Source of the DNA: Candidatus Saccharimonadota bacterium
GTDB lineage: Bacteria > Patescibacteriota > Saccharimonadia > Saccharimonadales > Saccharimonadaceae
Reading direction: 5' to 3'
DNA: 49,757 nt
Assembly (NCBI GenBank): GCA_016282495.1
Contig: JAEEKR010000030.1
Location: forward strand, 1 to 49,757
The translations under genes were made by a program, and so were the position numbers. The notes below the pieces were generated by a model that saw only the letters and a program-made list of their open reading frames with translations, was not told where the DNA came from and made no database searches. The number at the start of each line of letters is the position of its first letter. The first letter of the stretch is position 1. Shown piece by piece: positions 17,676 to 25,154 of this stretch.

Positions 17676-18442
17676 TGAAAAATAATAAATCACTTGGTCA
17701 GCATTGGCTAAAAAACAGGGAAATATTAGATGAAATAGCTCTCCTTTCAGTGAAGGATGGCGTAAAACTATGTTTGGAAATTGGGCCCGGCCTTGGTACC
17801 CTTACTAGCTCACTTTTCAAACAATTTGATAAAATACTAGCAATAGAATTAGACAAAAACCTAGCGAACAATCTTCCAAAATCATTTCCGGGTAAAAACC
17901 TTACAGTAGAGAATAAGGACTTTTTGGATTTCGATTTAGAGAGCATAAATGAGCCATATGTTGTCGCTGGCAATATCCCATATTACATCACATCACCAAT
18001 TATTCAAAAGGTATTATCCGCTAAAAATAAGCCAGCAAGAGTAGCACTATTAATTCAAAAAGAAGTAGCAGAAAGAATCGCCGCAGAAAAAGGACATAGT
18101 TTATTGTCTCTGATCGTGCGTAATAAAGCAGAAGTAGAACTAGGTCCAGTCGTTTTAAGGGGAATGTTTACTCCTCCACCAAAGGTGGATAGCCAAGTCC
18201 TCATTCTCAATCCGAGGAAAGAATCTCTTGTTAAAGAAGACGTATTTGAAATAATCAAAATCGGGTTTATATCTCCGCGCAAAAAGCTAATTGCCAATTT
18301 GTCCTCTGGATTAAAAACAAGTAAAGAAGGTTTAAAAAAGCTTTTTTTGACAATTAATCTAAATCCAAACTGCCGCCCATCTGATTTAAGTCTAGAAAAT
18401 TGGCAAAAACTAAAAACGCTATTGACAAATCATAAAGCTTAA
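17675..18442 (+). CDS. rsmA: 16S rRNA (adenine-N6,N6)-dimethyltransferase KsgA/RsmA
   Basis: RsmA dimethylates two adjacent adenines in the 3' hairpin of 16S rRNA (A1518 and A1519 in E. coli), a late step in 30S maturation. The 255-aa protein contains SLGQHWLKN (N-terminus), the SAM-binding LEIGPGLGTL (about 34-43) and the catalytic AGNIPYYITSPI (about 96-107), followed by FTPPPKVDSQVL and ISPRKKLIANL. The ATG overlaps the stop of the upstream gene (TAATG), so expression is coupled. The promoter of the downstream small RNA lies within its last codons and just after. Confidence 0.96.
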   Translation: MKNNKSLGQHWLKNREILDEIALLSVKDGVKLCLEIGPGLGTLTSSLFKQFDKILAIELDKNLANNLPKSFPGKNLTVENKDFLDFDLESINEPYVVAGNIPYYITSPIIQKVLSAKNKPARVALLIQKEVAERIAAEKGHSLLSLIVRNKAEVELGPVVLRGMFTPPPKVDSQVLILNPRKESLVKEDVFEIIKIGFISPRKKLIANLSSGLKTSKEGLKKLFLTINLNPNCRPSDLSLENWQKLKTLLTNHKA

Positions 18443-18450
18443 GCTATTAT
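18422..18450 (+). promoter_or_regulatory. Strong promoter of the candidate small RNA
   Basis: TTGACA (18422-18427), 17-nt spacer, TATTAT (18445-18450). The -35 is a consensus match lying inside the end of ksgA. Transcription would start near 18457. Confidence 0.75.
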
Positions 18451-18456
18451 AAACAT

Positions 18457-18602
18457 AAGCTGGTACGCTTCACAGGGGTTCCACTTATTTTAGTGGAATG
18501 TGGAGATTACATTAAAAAATAAAAAATAGCGGATTAAAACAAAACAATGTGCCCCAGGGTGGGCGCGCATCAGCGAAGAGGCTCCTTGGAGCCTCTTTTT
18601 TT
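18457..18602 (+). ncRNA. Candidate structured small RNA, about 145 nt, unassigned
   Basis: The interval between ksgA and the next gene has no reading frame of note but has a consensus promoter at its left end and a strong intrinsic terminator at its right end. Inside it, CTTCACA (18468-18474) pairs with TGTGGAG (18499-18505) around an inner perfect stem TTCCACT/AGTGGAA (18479-18485 with 18492-18498), leaving a bulged GGGG. A second element GTGCCC/GGGCGC (about 18549-18566) lies downstream, joined by an A-rich single strand. I cannot match it to SRP RNA (no GGAAGCAG core), tmRNA or RNase P RNA; 6S RNA is not excluded. It could also be a leader, but no gene follows before the terminator. Confidence 0.65.
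18576..18602 (+). terminator. Strong intrinsic terminator of the candidate small RNA
   Basis: AAGAGGCTCC-TT-GGAGCCTCTT stem followed by a run of T. The T run runs into the -35 box of the next promoter. Confidence 0.9.
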
Positions 18603-18628
18603 GAACTAATTTTGTTTTGTGATATTAT
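18601..18628 (+). promoter_or_regulatory. Promoter of the 281-aa membrane protein gene
   Basis: TTGAAC (18601-18606), 16-nt spacer, TGA-TATTAT (18623-18628). The start codon is 23 nt further on, giving a leader of about 16 nt without Shine-Dalgarno. Confidence 0.6.
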
Positions 18629-18651
18629 GTAAGTATAAGCAGAAAAATTAT

Positions 18652-19494
18652 ATGAACCCAAAGGAACATCCAGAGGATAGCCAATCTAACCAGAAAGAAA
18701 AAACTTTGCCAACGTACGTTTTTGGTGAGGATTATAAACAGACGGTAAATTTACCAGGTGAAGATAAAACTTTAAGGGAAACAGGATTGACGCAAACAGA
18801 AGAGTCGCAGTCAGATAAGACGGATGCTATTCCAAAAGAGCAGGACAAAATACTAAGCGAATCAGTTAGTATTGAATTAGAAAAACTAGATTCAGAGAAA
18901 ATTAGACCAATCTCTATGATCGTCAATAAAAAGAAATTCAGAATTAGGTTTTTAGTAGTTTTATTATTCCTTTCTGCGGTCTCCTTCGGCTCGCTTTATG
19001 GCATTTCGTTTTTATTAAAACAGGGGATTATAGGCAATGGGAAAAACAAACATTCTGCAGCAGGGCTTTCCATGGAAAGCTTGATCTGTGAGGTGTCGGG
19101 CAAAAGCGGTGATCTACTTGGAATAGGGAATGCATTAGATGCAAAAAGCACCGCAAGGGTGAATTATATCAACGATGAATTTTCAGACATTACACAAGTT
19201 TTTGAAGCTCGCTTTGATAATTATGCCACGGCAAAGATTGCCTTAACAAAAGCCCGCTCTGAATATGTAAAAAGGTTTAAGAGTGCAGGAATTGCTACGG
19301 AGCCGTTTAAGAGCGACTATACTCAAAACGATGCTACAATCGTTGTTACTCATCAAGCCGATAGTACAAATATTGATAAGAAGAATGCAGCAGTTATGTA
19401 TATTGAGGTCAATAAGAACGGTGTTGTAATTTACGACATAGACTCCATAAAGAAAAACTACGAAAAACTTGGCTATACTTGTAGTATTGAGTAA
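18652..19494 (+). CDS. Single-pass membrane protein, unknown function
   Basis: I do not recognise this 281-aa protein. The first about 100 residues are polar and low in hydrophobics (NQKEKTLPTYVFGEDYKQ), suggesting a disordered cytoplasmic region; a TM helix follows basic KKKFRIRF at about 97-125, and the remaining 150 residues would be outside, including FEARFDNYATAKIALTKARSEYVKRFKSAGI and VMYIEVNKNGVVIYDIDSIKKNYEKLGYTC. I place the start at the internal ATG (MNPKEH), because the ORF-track GTG at 18619 lies inside the predicted -10 region. Monocistronic between a terminator and the metG promoter. Confidence 0.7.
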   Translation: MNPKEHPEDSQSNQKEKTLPTYVFGEDYKQTVNLPGEDKTLRETGLTQTEESQSDKTDAIPKEQDKILSESVSIELEKLDSEKIRPISMIVNKKKFRIRFLVVLLFLSAVSFGSLYGISFLLKQGIIGNGKNKHSAAGLSMESLICEVSGKSGDLLGIGNALDAKSTARVNYINDEFSDITQVFEARFDNYATAKIALTKARSEYVKRFKSAGIATEPFKSDYTQNDATIVVTHQADSTNIDKKNAAVMYIEVNKNGVVIYDIDSIKKNYEKLGYTCSIE

Positions 19495-19507
19495 ATTATT
19501 ATAAAAT
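19479..19507 (+). promoter_or_regulatory. Leaderless-type promoter of metG
   Basis: TTGTAG (19479-19484), 17-nt spacer, TAAAAT (19502-19507), ending 6 nt before the ATG at 19514. This is the one leaderless-type start here without a TGN element, and it has a fair -35. Confidence 0.6.
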
Positions 19508-19513
19508 AATAAT

Positions 19514-20944
19514 ATGTCAAAAATCTATATCACAACTGCTATTCCGTATGTTAATGGCACTCCACATATTGGCCACTCTATAGACTATTTATTAGCCGAT
19601 GTTTTTTATAGATACCATATAAAGCTGGGCGACGAAGTCCGTTTTCAAAGTGGAACTGACGAGCATGGAAACAAGGTTTTTTCTAAAGCCAAAGATTCTG
19701 GTATGGACGTTCGTGACTATGCAAAGCAAAACTCTCAAAAATTCAAAGAATTTATTTCTATTCTAGAAGTTAAGCCGACAGATTTTATTAGAACTACAGA
19801 CGAAGATCATGAGCGTCGTTGTCAAGAAATTTGGAAAAAACTAGAAAAGCACATATATAAATCATCATACGAGGGATGGTATTGTGAGGGTTGTGAGAAT
19901 TTCGTTACCCAAAAAGAACGTGACGAGAATAACGGGATTTGTCCAGATCATCAGAAAGCGTATCAAAAACTCTCCGAAGAGAACTACTATTTAAGAATCT
20001 CAGATTTTAAAGATAAAATCATTGACGCAATCGAAAGTGGGAAACTACCAGTTTTACCAGATTTTCGCAGAAGAGAGATGCTAGAGCTTTTAAAAGACGC
20101 CCCAGACGTTTCTATATCAAGACCGGCCAAAAGCCTTTCTTGGGGTGTTCCAGTTCCTAATGACGATTCCCAGGTTATGTACGTTTGGATTGATGCCTTA
20201 TCTAATTATATTACGGTCTTAGGATATCCAGATAATGACATTTCTGATTATTGGCCAGCGACAGCCCAATTTGTTGGAAAAGATATCTTACGTTTCCACA
20301 CTATAATCTGGCCAGCTATGTTGTTAGGACTCGGCTTGCCACTGCCGAAAACAATCTGTTCGCATGGCCACATTCTTTCAAATGGTCAAAAAATGTCAAA
20401 ATCATTAGGCAACGTAGTCGATCCAGTTGAGGTTATTAATAAACATGGAATTGAAGCCTTTAGATACTATTTCTTGCGTCATATAGACACTTTTGTCGAT
20501 TCTGACTTTACTTGGGATAAATTTGAAGGCGCATATAATAATGAGCTCGCTAACGATCTTGGTAATTTAGTACAACGCTTAGCAACGCTCGCAAGTAAAA
20601 ACAATATTGTTATTGAGTTGAACCAAAACAAGTCTATTAAGAAAGATAAAGAATATAACGAGCTAATGCATTCTTTTGAGTTCTCTAAAGCCTTTAATTA
20701 TGTCTGGGAAAAAGTTCAACAGATCAACAAAGATATCGACGAAAAGAAGCCATGGGAGCTTGCTAAATCAGGTACAAAGGAAGAAGTTTTCGATTGTTTA
20801 AACACACTTATTAACGATCTTTTGTATGCCAACGCTTTGCTCGAGCCATTCTTGCCAGGAACTGCCGAAAAAATAACAGAAATTTTTGCTTTAAACAAAA
20901 AGATAATTCCACCAAAGACGCCACTTTTTCCAAAAAGCTTTTAA
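19514..20944 (+). CDS. metG: Methionyl-tRNA synthetase
   Basis: MetG charges tRNA-Met and initiator tRNA. The 476-aa class I synthetase has the HIGH motif at 18-21 (GTPHIGHS) and KMSKSLGNVVDP near residue 297. A zinc-knuckle insertion is marked by CEGC and CPDH. The protein is short: it ends after the anticodon-binding helical domain and has no C-terminal Trbp111-like dimerisation domain. The start is leaderless. Its stop lies only 3 nt from the stop of the convergent LTA-synthase-like gene, with no visible terminator between them. Confidence 0.96.
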   Translation: MSKIYITTAIPYVNGTPHIGHSIDYLLADVFYRYHIKLGDEVRFQSGTDEHGNKVFSKAKDSGMDVRDYAKQNSQKFKEFISILEVKPTDFIRTTDEDHERRCQEIWKKLEKHIYKSSYEGWYCEGCENFVTQKERDENNGICPDHQKAYQKLSEENYYLRISDFKDKIIDAIESGKLPVLPDFRRREMLELLKDAPDVSISRPAKSLSWGVPVPNDDSQVMYVWIDALSNYITVLGYPDNDISDYWPATAQFVGKDILRFHTIIWPAMLLGLGLPLPKTICSHGHILSNGQKMSKSLGNVVDPVEVINKHGIEAFRYYFLRHIDTFVDSDFTWDKFEGAYNNELANDLGNLVQRLATLASKNNIVIELNQNKSIKKDKEYNELMHSFEFSKAFNYVWEKVQQINKDIDEKKPWELAKSGTKEEVFDCLNTLINDLLYANALLEPFLPGTAEKITEIFALNKKIIPPKTPLFPKSF

Positions 20945-20947
20945 TAT

Positions 20948-22822
20948 TTACCAATCAGAGGAGTTCATCCAGTATTTTTTACCGCTCAATATATCGTAAG
21001 TAACATTTTCGTACTGATTCAATGGTTTTGTCTGCATAGGTTCACCAGTATCCATATAATAAGCCATGGTCAAGATTGGATGGCTTTTGCACACTCGATC
21101 CAGAATATAATTCAGAGTTGGCTTTTTTACATCTAATCTATCATAGAGTGTATTTACTAGACAATTTGGCGTTGTTGTTGGCAGGCTATCGCCAAGATCA
21201 CGGCCGAAATTATTATATATAAAATACGGAGTTAGACGAGATAAGTTGATATCATGCTCTGCGGCCTCCTGGAATATACCTGGGCTATGATCACCGAAAA
21301 ACAATACAACGGTTTTTTCCTCTGATTTATCTAACTCTTTTATAAACTCACCAAGATATTTGTCAGAATTATTTAGAAGCTGAAAATAGGTTTCTATTTT
21401 TTCAACACTTTCCTCATCGTATTTTTCAGCATTTTTTAGCTTAAAATCTCTTTTTCCATCGTATAAGATATCATGAAACGGAGTATGATTTTGCATAGTT
21501 ATTAAAGCGACTATTTGTTTTTCCGAGCTATTATTAATGACGTTCAGAACTTCATTATAGGCGGTTTGGTCATTTATGTATTCTGAACCTTGCTCATATT
21601 TCGGATTATCGATTTCCAAGCTAGTAATAAAGTTATCAAAACCTTCATTTTTCAAAGAAATATTTCGTTTATACATACCTCCATAATAAGTATGTATGGC
21701 AGTAGTATGATAGCCATTCTTTTTTCCCCAAGTTGCGATTGATGGGATATCTCCAGCCTTAGGAATTAAATTTGTGTAAGGTACGGTATTAATGTAGTAA
21801 TTAGTTAAACCAGTCAGGGCTTCAAACTCTATATTAGCGGTACCACCACCAAAATCCAATGAATACATTTGTCCACTAGGAAATCTCTGAGTGATGTCAT
21901 GTAAACTAGGAGTTATATCGCCACCAGAGTATTGATAATAATCATTGAGAATTTCTGGGTCATAGAAAGATTCATTTAGTATCACCACTATATTATAGTC
22001 AGCATCAGATAAACTCTGCCTTGCACTATTGTCTTTTTCTTTAATACTGTCATATTCGTCAATGATTTTATCAATATATTTCTTTGAGTATTCTGGTGGC
22101 TCCTCGGTCTTAAACTTCCCACAGTTATATAGAAAACCAACTAAGAATCCATTTTCCCGATAATTTCTTTCTTGGTTCCATGCAGTAAAGGTAGTATCGA
22201 GGAGATCCACGTGTTGGTATTTTTGGCCGGCGTTGTTAATAATAAAGCTTGTAGACAAAACGAATGTAGTGCAAAAAGCTACTAGCAAAACAAGTCTTTT
22301 AAATATAAATAGTTTTTTTGCACCGTTATTTTTTATAGTTAAATAACATGGTAAGATAAAAAAGCGTTTTGTGGTTCGCGATAGGATAATTGAAAAGACT
22401 ATTATTGAGATAATACCAATGAATAAAAGAATTAAACCACCGACGTTAACGAATTTTGTCAAACTTCCAACTTCCGTAGCCAGCTCCAAGTCCTCAGGTA
22501 ACAATGGCGTCATCCTCGACGCAAGTTTGTTTTCGTTCACATAAGCAATAATTGTGGTTAAGATGCTTACGACACAAATCGAAAACCATGGCTTTAGAGT
22601 TATGGCATATACAATTGCAATAATCAAAAACATAATAAATGAGTTAAACAAAAAAACACGTCCAGAGTTTTTTAGTACAAAACTCCAGGTGTCGCCTAAA
22701 TCACCAAAACATCGAAATTGTAAAAAGAAGGTTAGTATTAAGGAGAATACAATCAATAGTCCTATATTCAGTGAAAGCTTCTTCAAAAAGATAAACCTAC
22801 GCTTAATATTAGCTTTAGCCAT
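20948..22822 (-). CDS. LTA synthase / phosphoglycerol transferase family membrane protein
   Basis: This 624-aa protein belongs to the alkaline-phosphatase/sulfatase superfamily members that polymerise or transfer glycerol phosphate (LtaS type). About five TM helices occupy residues 12-205. The extracellular catalytic domain starts near 270 with NIVVILNESFYDPEI (metal ligand Glu), followed by FGGGTANIEFEALTGL containing the likely nucleophile Thr, HTYYGGMYKRN, and VVLFFGDHSPG (metal-binding Asp-His). Substrate is inferred: a teichoic-acid-like polymer or phosphoglycerol decoration. The start is fixed by a TGA-TAAAAT box 7 nt upstream and there is no Shine-Dalgarno. It lies downstream of the aquaporin gene but is separated by a terminator. 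Confidence 0.85.
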   Translation of the reverse strand: MAKANIKRRFIFLKKLSLNIGLLIVFSLILTFFLQFRCFGDLGDTWSFVLKNSGRVFLFNSFIMFLIIAIVYAITLKPWFSICVVSILTTIIAYVNENKLASRMTPLLPEDLELATEVGSLTKFVNVGGLILLFIGIISIIVFSIILSRTTKRFFILPCYLTIKNNGAKKLFIFKRLVLLVAFCTTFVLSTSFIINNAGQKYQHVDLLDTTFTAWNQERNYRENGFLVGFLYNCGKFKTEEPPEYSKKYIDKIIDEYDSIKEKDNSARQSLSDADYNIVVILNESFYDPEILNDYYQYSGGDITPSLHDITQRFPSGQMYSLDFGGGTANIEFEALTGLTNYYINTVPYTNLIPKAGDIPSIATWGKKNGYHTTAIHTYYGGMYKRNISLKNEGFDNFITSLEIDNPKYEQGSEYINDQTAYNEVLNVINNSSEKQIVALITMQNHTPFHDILYDGKRDFKLKNAEKYDEESVEKIETYFQLLNNSDKYLGEFIKELDKSEEKTVVLFFGDHSPGIFQEAAEHDINLSRLTPYFIYNNFGRDLGDSLPTTTPNCLVNTLYDRLDVKKPTLNYILDRVCKSHPILTMAYYMDTGEPMQTKPLNQYENVTYDILSGKKYWMNSSDW

Positions 22823-22829
22823 ATAAATT

Positions 22830-22838
22830 ATTTTATCA
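22830..22838 (-). promoter_or_regulatory. Leaderless-type promoter of the LtaS-like gene
   Basis: Minus strand TGA-TAAAAT ending 7 nt before the ATG at 22822; no Shine-Dalgarno. Confidence 0.6.
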
Positions 22839-22845
22839 CATCGGC

Positions 22846-22879
22846 AACAAAAAATGCCCTCGAATGGGCACTTTTTGTT
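22846..22879. terminator. Terminator of the aquaporin gene
   Basis: AACAAAAA-A-TGCCC-TCGAAT-GGGCA-C-TTTTTGTT: a GC stem flanked by A and T runs that also pair, so it can work on both strands. It ends the aquaporin transcript just before the LtaS-like promoter. Confidence 0.75.
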
Positions 22880-22888
22880 GTTCGGATA

Positions 22889-23875
22889 CTACTTTGTTAT
22901 GTTTTCGTCAGTTAAGCAAGAGCTTAAATCGGATAGGAAAAACCCGATAGTAGAACCTAGAGCTGGGAAAATGACATACGTAGTTAGAGCGACTGCGATC
23001 TTTTCAAACGCACCTGAAGTTCCAAAATCTGGGAATATCTTGTACATTACTGCTACGGCAGGGTTTAGAACAAAGTTATTTGTTAAACCAGCATAAAGCA
23101 CAGATATCACTAGAGCAAATATTAGAGCTGCAGCAATACCGCCAGCAACTACTGCTGCGAAAGTGAACGAGCTATGCTTGTACTGAAGTGCTCTTGCAAA
23201 ACAGAAGCCAATAATTGAAGCACCGAAGAATTCAATCATTGTCACTAGCCAGAATTGTTCATTCTCAATTGCCGCCATTGTTGGTAGCTCATTACCAACT
23301 GTGCCAGCAGAGCAGAAAGCTGACATAATTAGGAAACCAAACCATGCACCAAGAACTTGGGCTACAATATAAATAACGCCTCTTATTACTGATATGCGAC
23401 GAGTGATCATCATACCTACAGTAATAGCTGGGTTTAGGTTTGATCCTGAAAGCTTATAGACAGCTAAAATCACGGCTAGAATAGAGAAGAGCATCCAAAG
23501 AGGCTCGTTCAATTGGAACATTGTCAGGAAAATAATTGTGATAAGCATAGTACCGATTAATTCACCAAGCAATGCGCCATATGTAGATTTCTTTTTGAAA
23601 ATATTTAAAATACTTTCATTTGAATCATATTTTTTTGCAAAGAAGCTTCTAAAGCCAGTTGCTGGAGCACTACTAATTATAGGCTTTTTGACCTCGACTT
23701 CTTTTGCTATGTTTTTCTTATTAGCTGGCTTTGTTGCCACCTTTTTGCCCACCACCCCACTGCCTTTGACCGATGCTTTTTTAGTTGTTTTTGCAACAGC
23801 TTTAACATTAGTCTTGGCCTTTGAAGAAGAAGCCTTACCTTTTGGCGAAGTCTTCTTCGACTTGGATGTTGCCAT
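22889..23875 (-). CDS. Aquaporin/MIP-family channel with Ala/Lys-rich N-terminal tail
   Basis: MIP channels pass water or small solutes such as glycerol. Residues about 95-328 hold six TM helices and both half-helix signatures, SGSNLNPAITVG and NNFVLNPAVAVM. The second reads NPAV where the family almost always has NPAR; that Arg forms part of the selectivity filter, so pore chemistry is probably altered. The first about 75 residues are a histone H1-like tail of K, A, S and T (KAVAKTTKKASVKGSGVVGKK), an unusual addition to a channel and similar in style to the RNase J tail in this window. AAGGAGGT precedes the ATG. Monocistronic, with its own promoter and terminator. Confidence 0.88.
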   Translation of the reverse strand: MATSKSKKTSPKGKASSSKAKTNVKAVAKTTKKASVKGSGVVGKKVATKPANKKNIAKEVEVKKPIISSAPATGFRSFFAKKYDSNESILNIFKKKSTYGALLGELIGTMLITIIFLTMFQLNEPLWMLFSILAVILAVYKLSGSNLNPAITVGMMITRRISVIRGVIYIVAQVLGAWFGFLIMSAFCSAGTVGNELPTMAAIENEQFWLVTMIEFFGASIIGFCFARALQYKHSSFTFAAVVAGGIAAALIFALVISVLYAGLTNNFVLNPAVAVMYKIFPDFGTSGAFEKIAVALTTYVIFPALGSTIGFFLSDLSSCLTDENITK

Positions 23876-23904
23876 TTTGACCTCCTTAGTTTGATATTAA
23901 GCTC

Positions 23905-23913
23905 ATTGTATCA
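23905..23913 (-). promoter_or_regulatory. Extended -10 promoter of the aquaporin gene
   Basis: Minus strand TGA-TACAAT. The leader is about 23 nt and includes AAGGAGGT. It is divergent from the promoter at 23920. Confidence 0.6.
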
Positions 23914-23919
23914 CACATA

Positions 23920-23928
23920 TGCTATAAT
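23920..23928 (+). promoter_or_regulatory. Extended -10 promoter of the 75-aa membrane protein gene
   Basis: TGC-TATAAT; about 31 nt to the GTG start. Confidence 0.6.
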
Positions 23929-23959
23929 TGTAAGCATCAAATTAAAACAAAGGAAAAAA

Positions 23960-24187
23960 GTGGGTATTTTAGTTTCAAAAGATGAAGATAATTCAATTCT
24001 TCAAGAAAGAATTAACGCCGATCTCCGTGAGCGAGTCCAAAAACAATCTGGTGAAGATGATATCAAAGATTTTGCAGAAGATTCTGAATATTTAAAACAG
24101 CTTAAAAAAACTGGAAGATTTTCCTGGGTATGGTTTGTTCTGGTAGTTTTAGCAATTATATCTCTAGTCTTAATCTTTGCCTCCTAA
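23960..24187 (+). CDS. Small tail-anchored membrane protein, unknown function
   Basis: I do not recognise this 75-aa protein. A charged helical N-terminal part (EDNSILQERINADLRERVQKQ) is followed by a single C-terminal TM helix (WVWFVLVVLAIISLVLIF), a tail-anchor layout. I start it at GTG 23960, which has AAAGGA 6 nt upstream and lies just downstream of a TGC-TATAAT promoter; the ORF-track start at 23891 would precede that promoter. It comes 18 nt before pheS, which has its own -10 box. Confidence 0.65.
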   Translation: MGILVSKDEDNSILQERINADLRERVQKQSGEDDIKDFAEDSEYLKQLKKTGRFSWVWFVLVVLAIISLVLIFAS

Positions 24188-24189
24188 AG

Positions 24190-24198
24190 TGTTATAAT
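24190..24198 (+). promoter_or_regulatory. Leaderless-type promoter of pheS
   Basis: TGT-TATAAT ending 7 nt before the ATG at 24206; no Shine-Dalgarno. Confidence 0.7.
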
Positions 24199-24205
24199 AC
24201 TTTAT

Positions 24206-25153
24206 ATGTCAACTTTAGAGCAACTAAAACTAGAATTAAAATCTCTTGGTAAAGAATATGCCAAAATCAAAACTCTTCCAGAATCTGAAAGAAAGAGTTT
24301 TGGTCAAGAAATTAATGCTAAAAAACAAAAAATAATTGAACAAATCAAGAATTTAGAGTCGAAAAACACAGAAGCTAATATTGAGCCAATTGATATTACT
24401 GCTCCTTTTGACGTTAATTCAAAACCGACGGAGTCTATAAAAGGTTCAAAACATCCGCTTATGGTCGAGCTCGATCGAGTCATTGACATCTATTCTCGCA
24501 TGGGATTTGATGTAGTTGAATCGAGACAGCTAGATGATGAATTTCATATGTTTGACGCCCTTAACTTTCCAAAAGGACATCCGGCCCGTGATGGCTATGA
24601 TACTTTTCGTACCGAGGAAGGCTTTATTCCGCCAGCCCATACTTCAACTATGCAACATCGTGTGCTTAAACAGTACAAAAATAATCTAGATGAAGGTGGC
24701 CAAATTGCCGTAGTAATTCCTGGTCGCGTGTTCCGTAATGAAGACGTTGATGCTACACACGAACATACTTTTTATCAATGCGAAGGTGTTTTTGTGTCAA
24801 AAGATGCTACTTTTGCGCAAATGCTCGGTGTTCTTAAAAACTTTTTCGAAGCATACTATGGTCAAGATCTAAAGATAAAAACCCAGCCAGGATACTTCCC
24901 ATTTACAGAACCATCCATAGAACTTTTGATCGAAAAGCCAAAATCGCTTGGCGGTAAAGGTGATGGTTGGCTAGAAATGCTTGGTTGCGGCATGATTCAT
25001 CCAAACGTTTTAAAAATGGCCGGCATTAATCCAGATGAATACAAAGGATTCGCCTGGGGAGGTGGAATTGATCGCCTAGTAATGCTTAAGTACCAGCTCA
25101 ACGATATCCGCTACTTTGAATCTGCAAAACTAGATTTTTTGGAGGAATTTTAA
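24206..25153 (+). CDS. pheS: Phenylalanyl-tRNA synthetase alpha subunit
   Basis: PheS is the catalytic half of the alpha2-beta2 enzyme that charges tRNA-Phe. The 315-aa class II protein has an N-terminal coiled-coil (about 1-60, tRNA contact), then motif 1 around HPLMVELDRVIDIYSRMGF, motif 2 PGRVFRNEDVDATHEHTFYQCEG and motif 3 GFAWGGGIDRLVMLKYQLNDIR. It is shorter than the usual 340 aa, mainly at the N-terminus. The start is leaderless; pheT begins 2 nt after the stop, as in the standard pheST operon. Confidence 0.97.
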   Translation: MSTLEQLKLELKSLGKEYAKIKTLPESERKSFGQEINAKKQKIIEQIKNLESKNTEANIEPIDITAPFDVNSKPTESIKGSKHPLMVELDRVIDIYSRMGFDVVESRQLDDEFHMFDALNFPKGHPARDGYDTFRTEEGFIPPAHTSTMQHRVLKQYKNNLDEGGQIAVVIPGRVFRNEDVDATHEHTFYQCEGVFVSKDATFAQMLGVLKNFFEAYYGQDLKIKTQPGYFPFTEPSIELLIEKPKSLGGKGDGWLEMLGCGMIHPNVLKMAGINPDEYKGFAWGGGIDRLVMLKYQLNDIRYFESAKLDFLEEF

Positions 25154-25154
25154 A

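Noticed and set aside
18457-18602. Assignment of the small RNA to SRP, tmRNA or RNase P RNA
   Set aside because: The SRP core GGAAGCAG, the tmRNA alanyl acceptor with tag frame and the RNase P conserved cores are all absent; 6S RNA could not be judged by eye.
18619-18651. Upstream GTG start (MILCKYKQKNY) for the 281-aa membrane protein
   Set aside because: The GTG overlaps the predicted -10 region, so it would not be transcribed; the ATG at 18652 is preferred.
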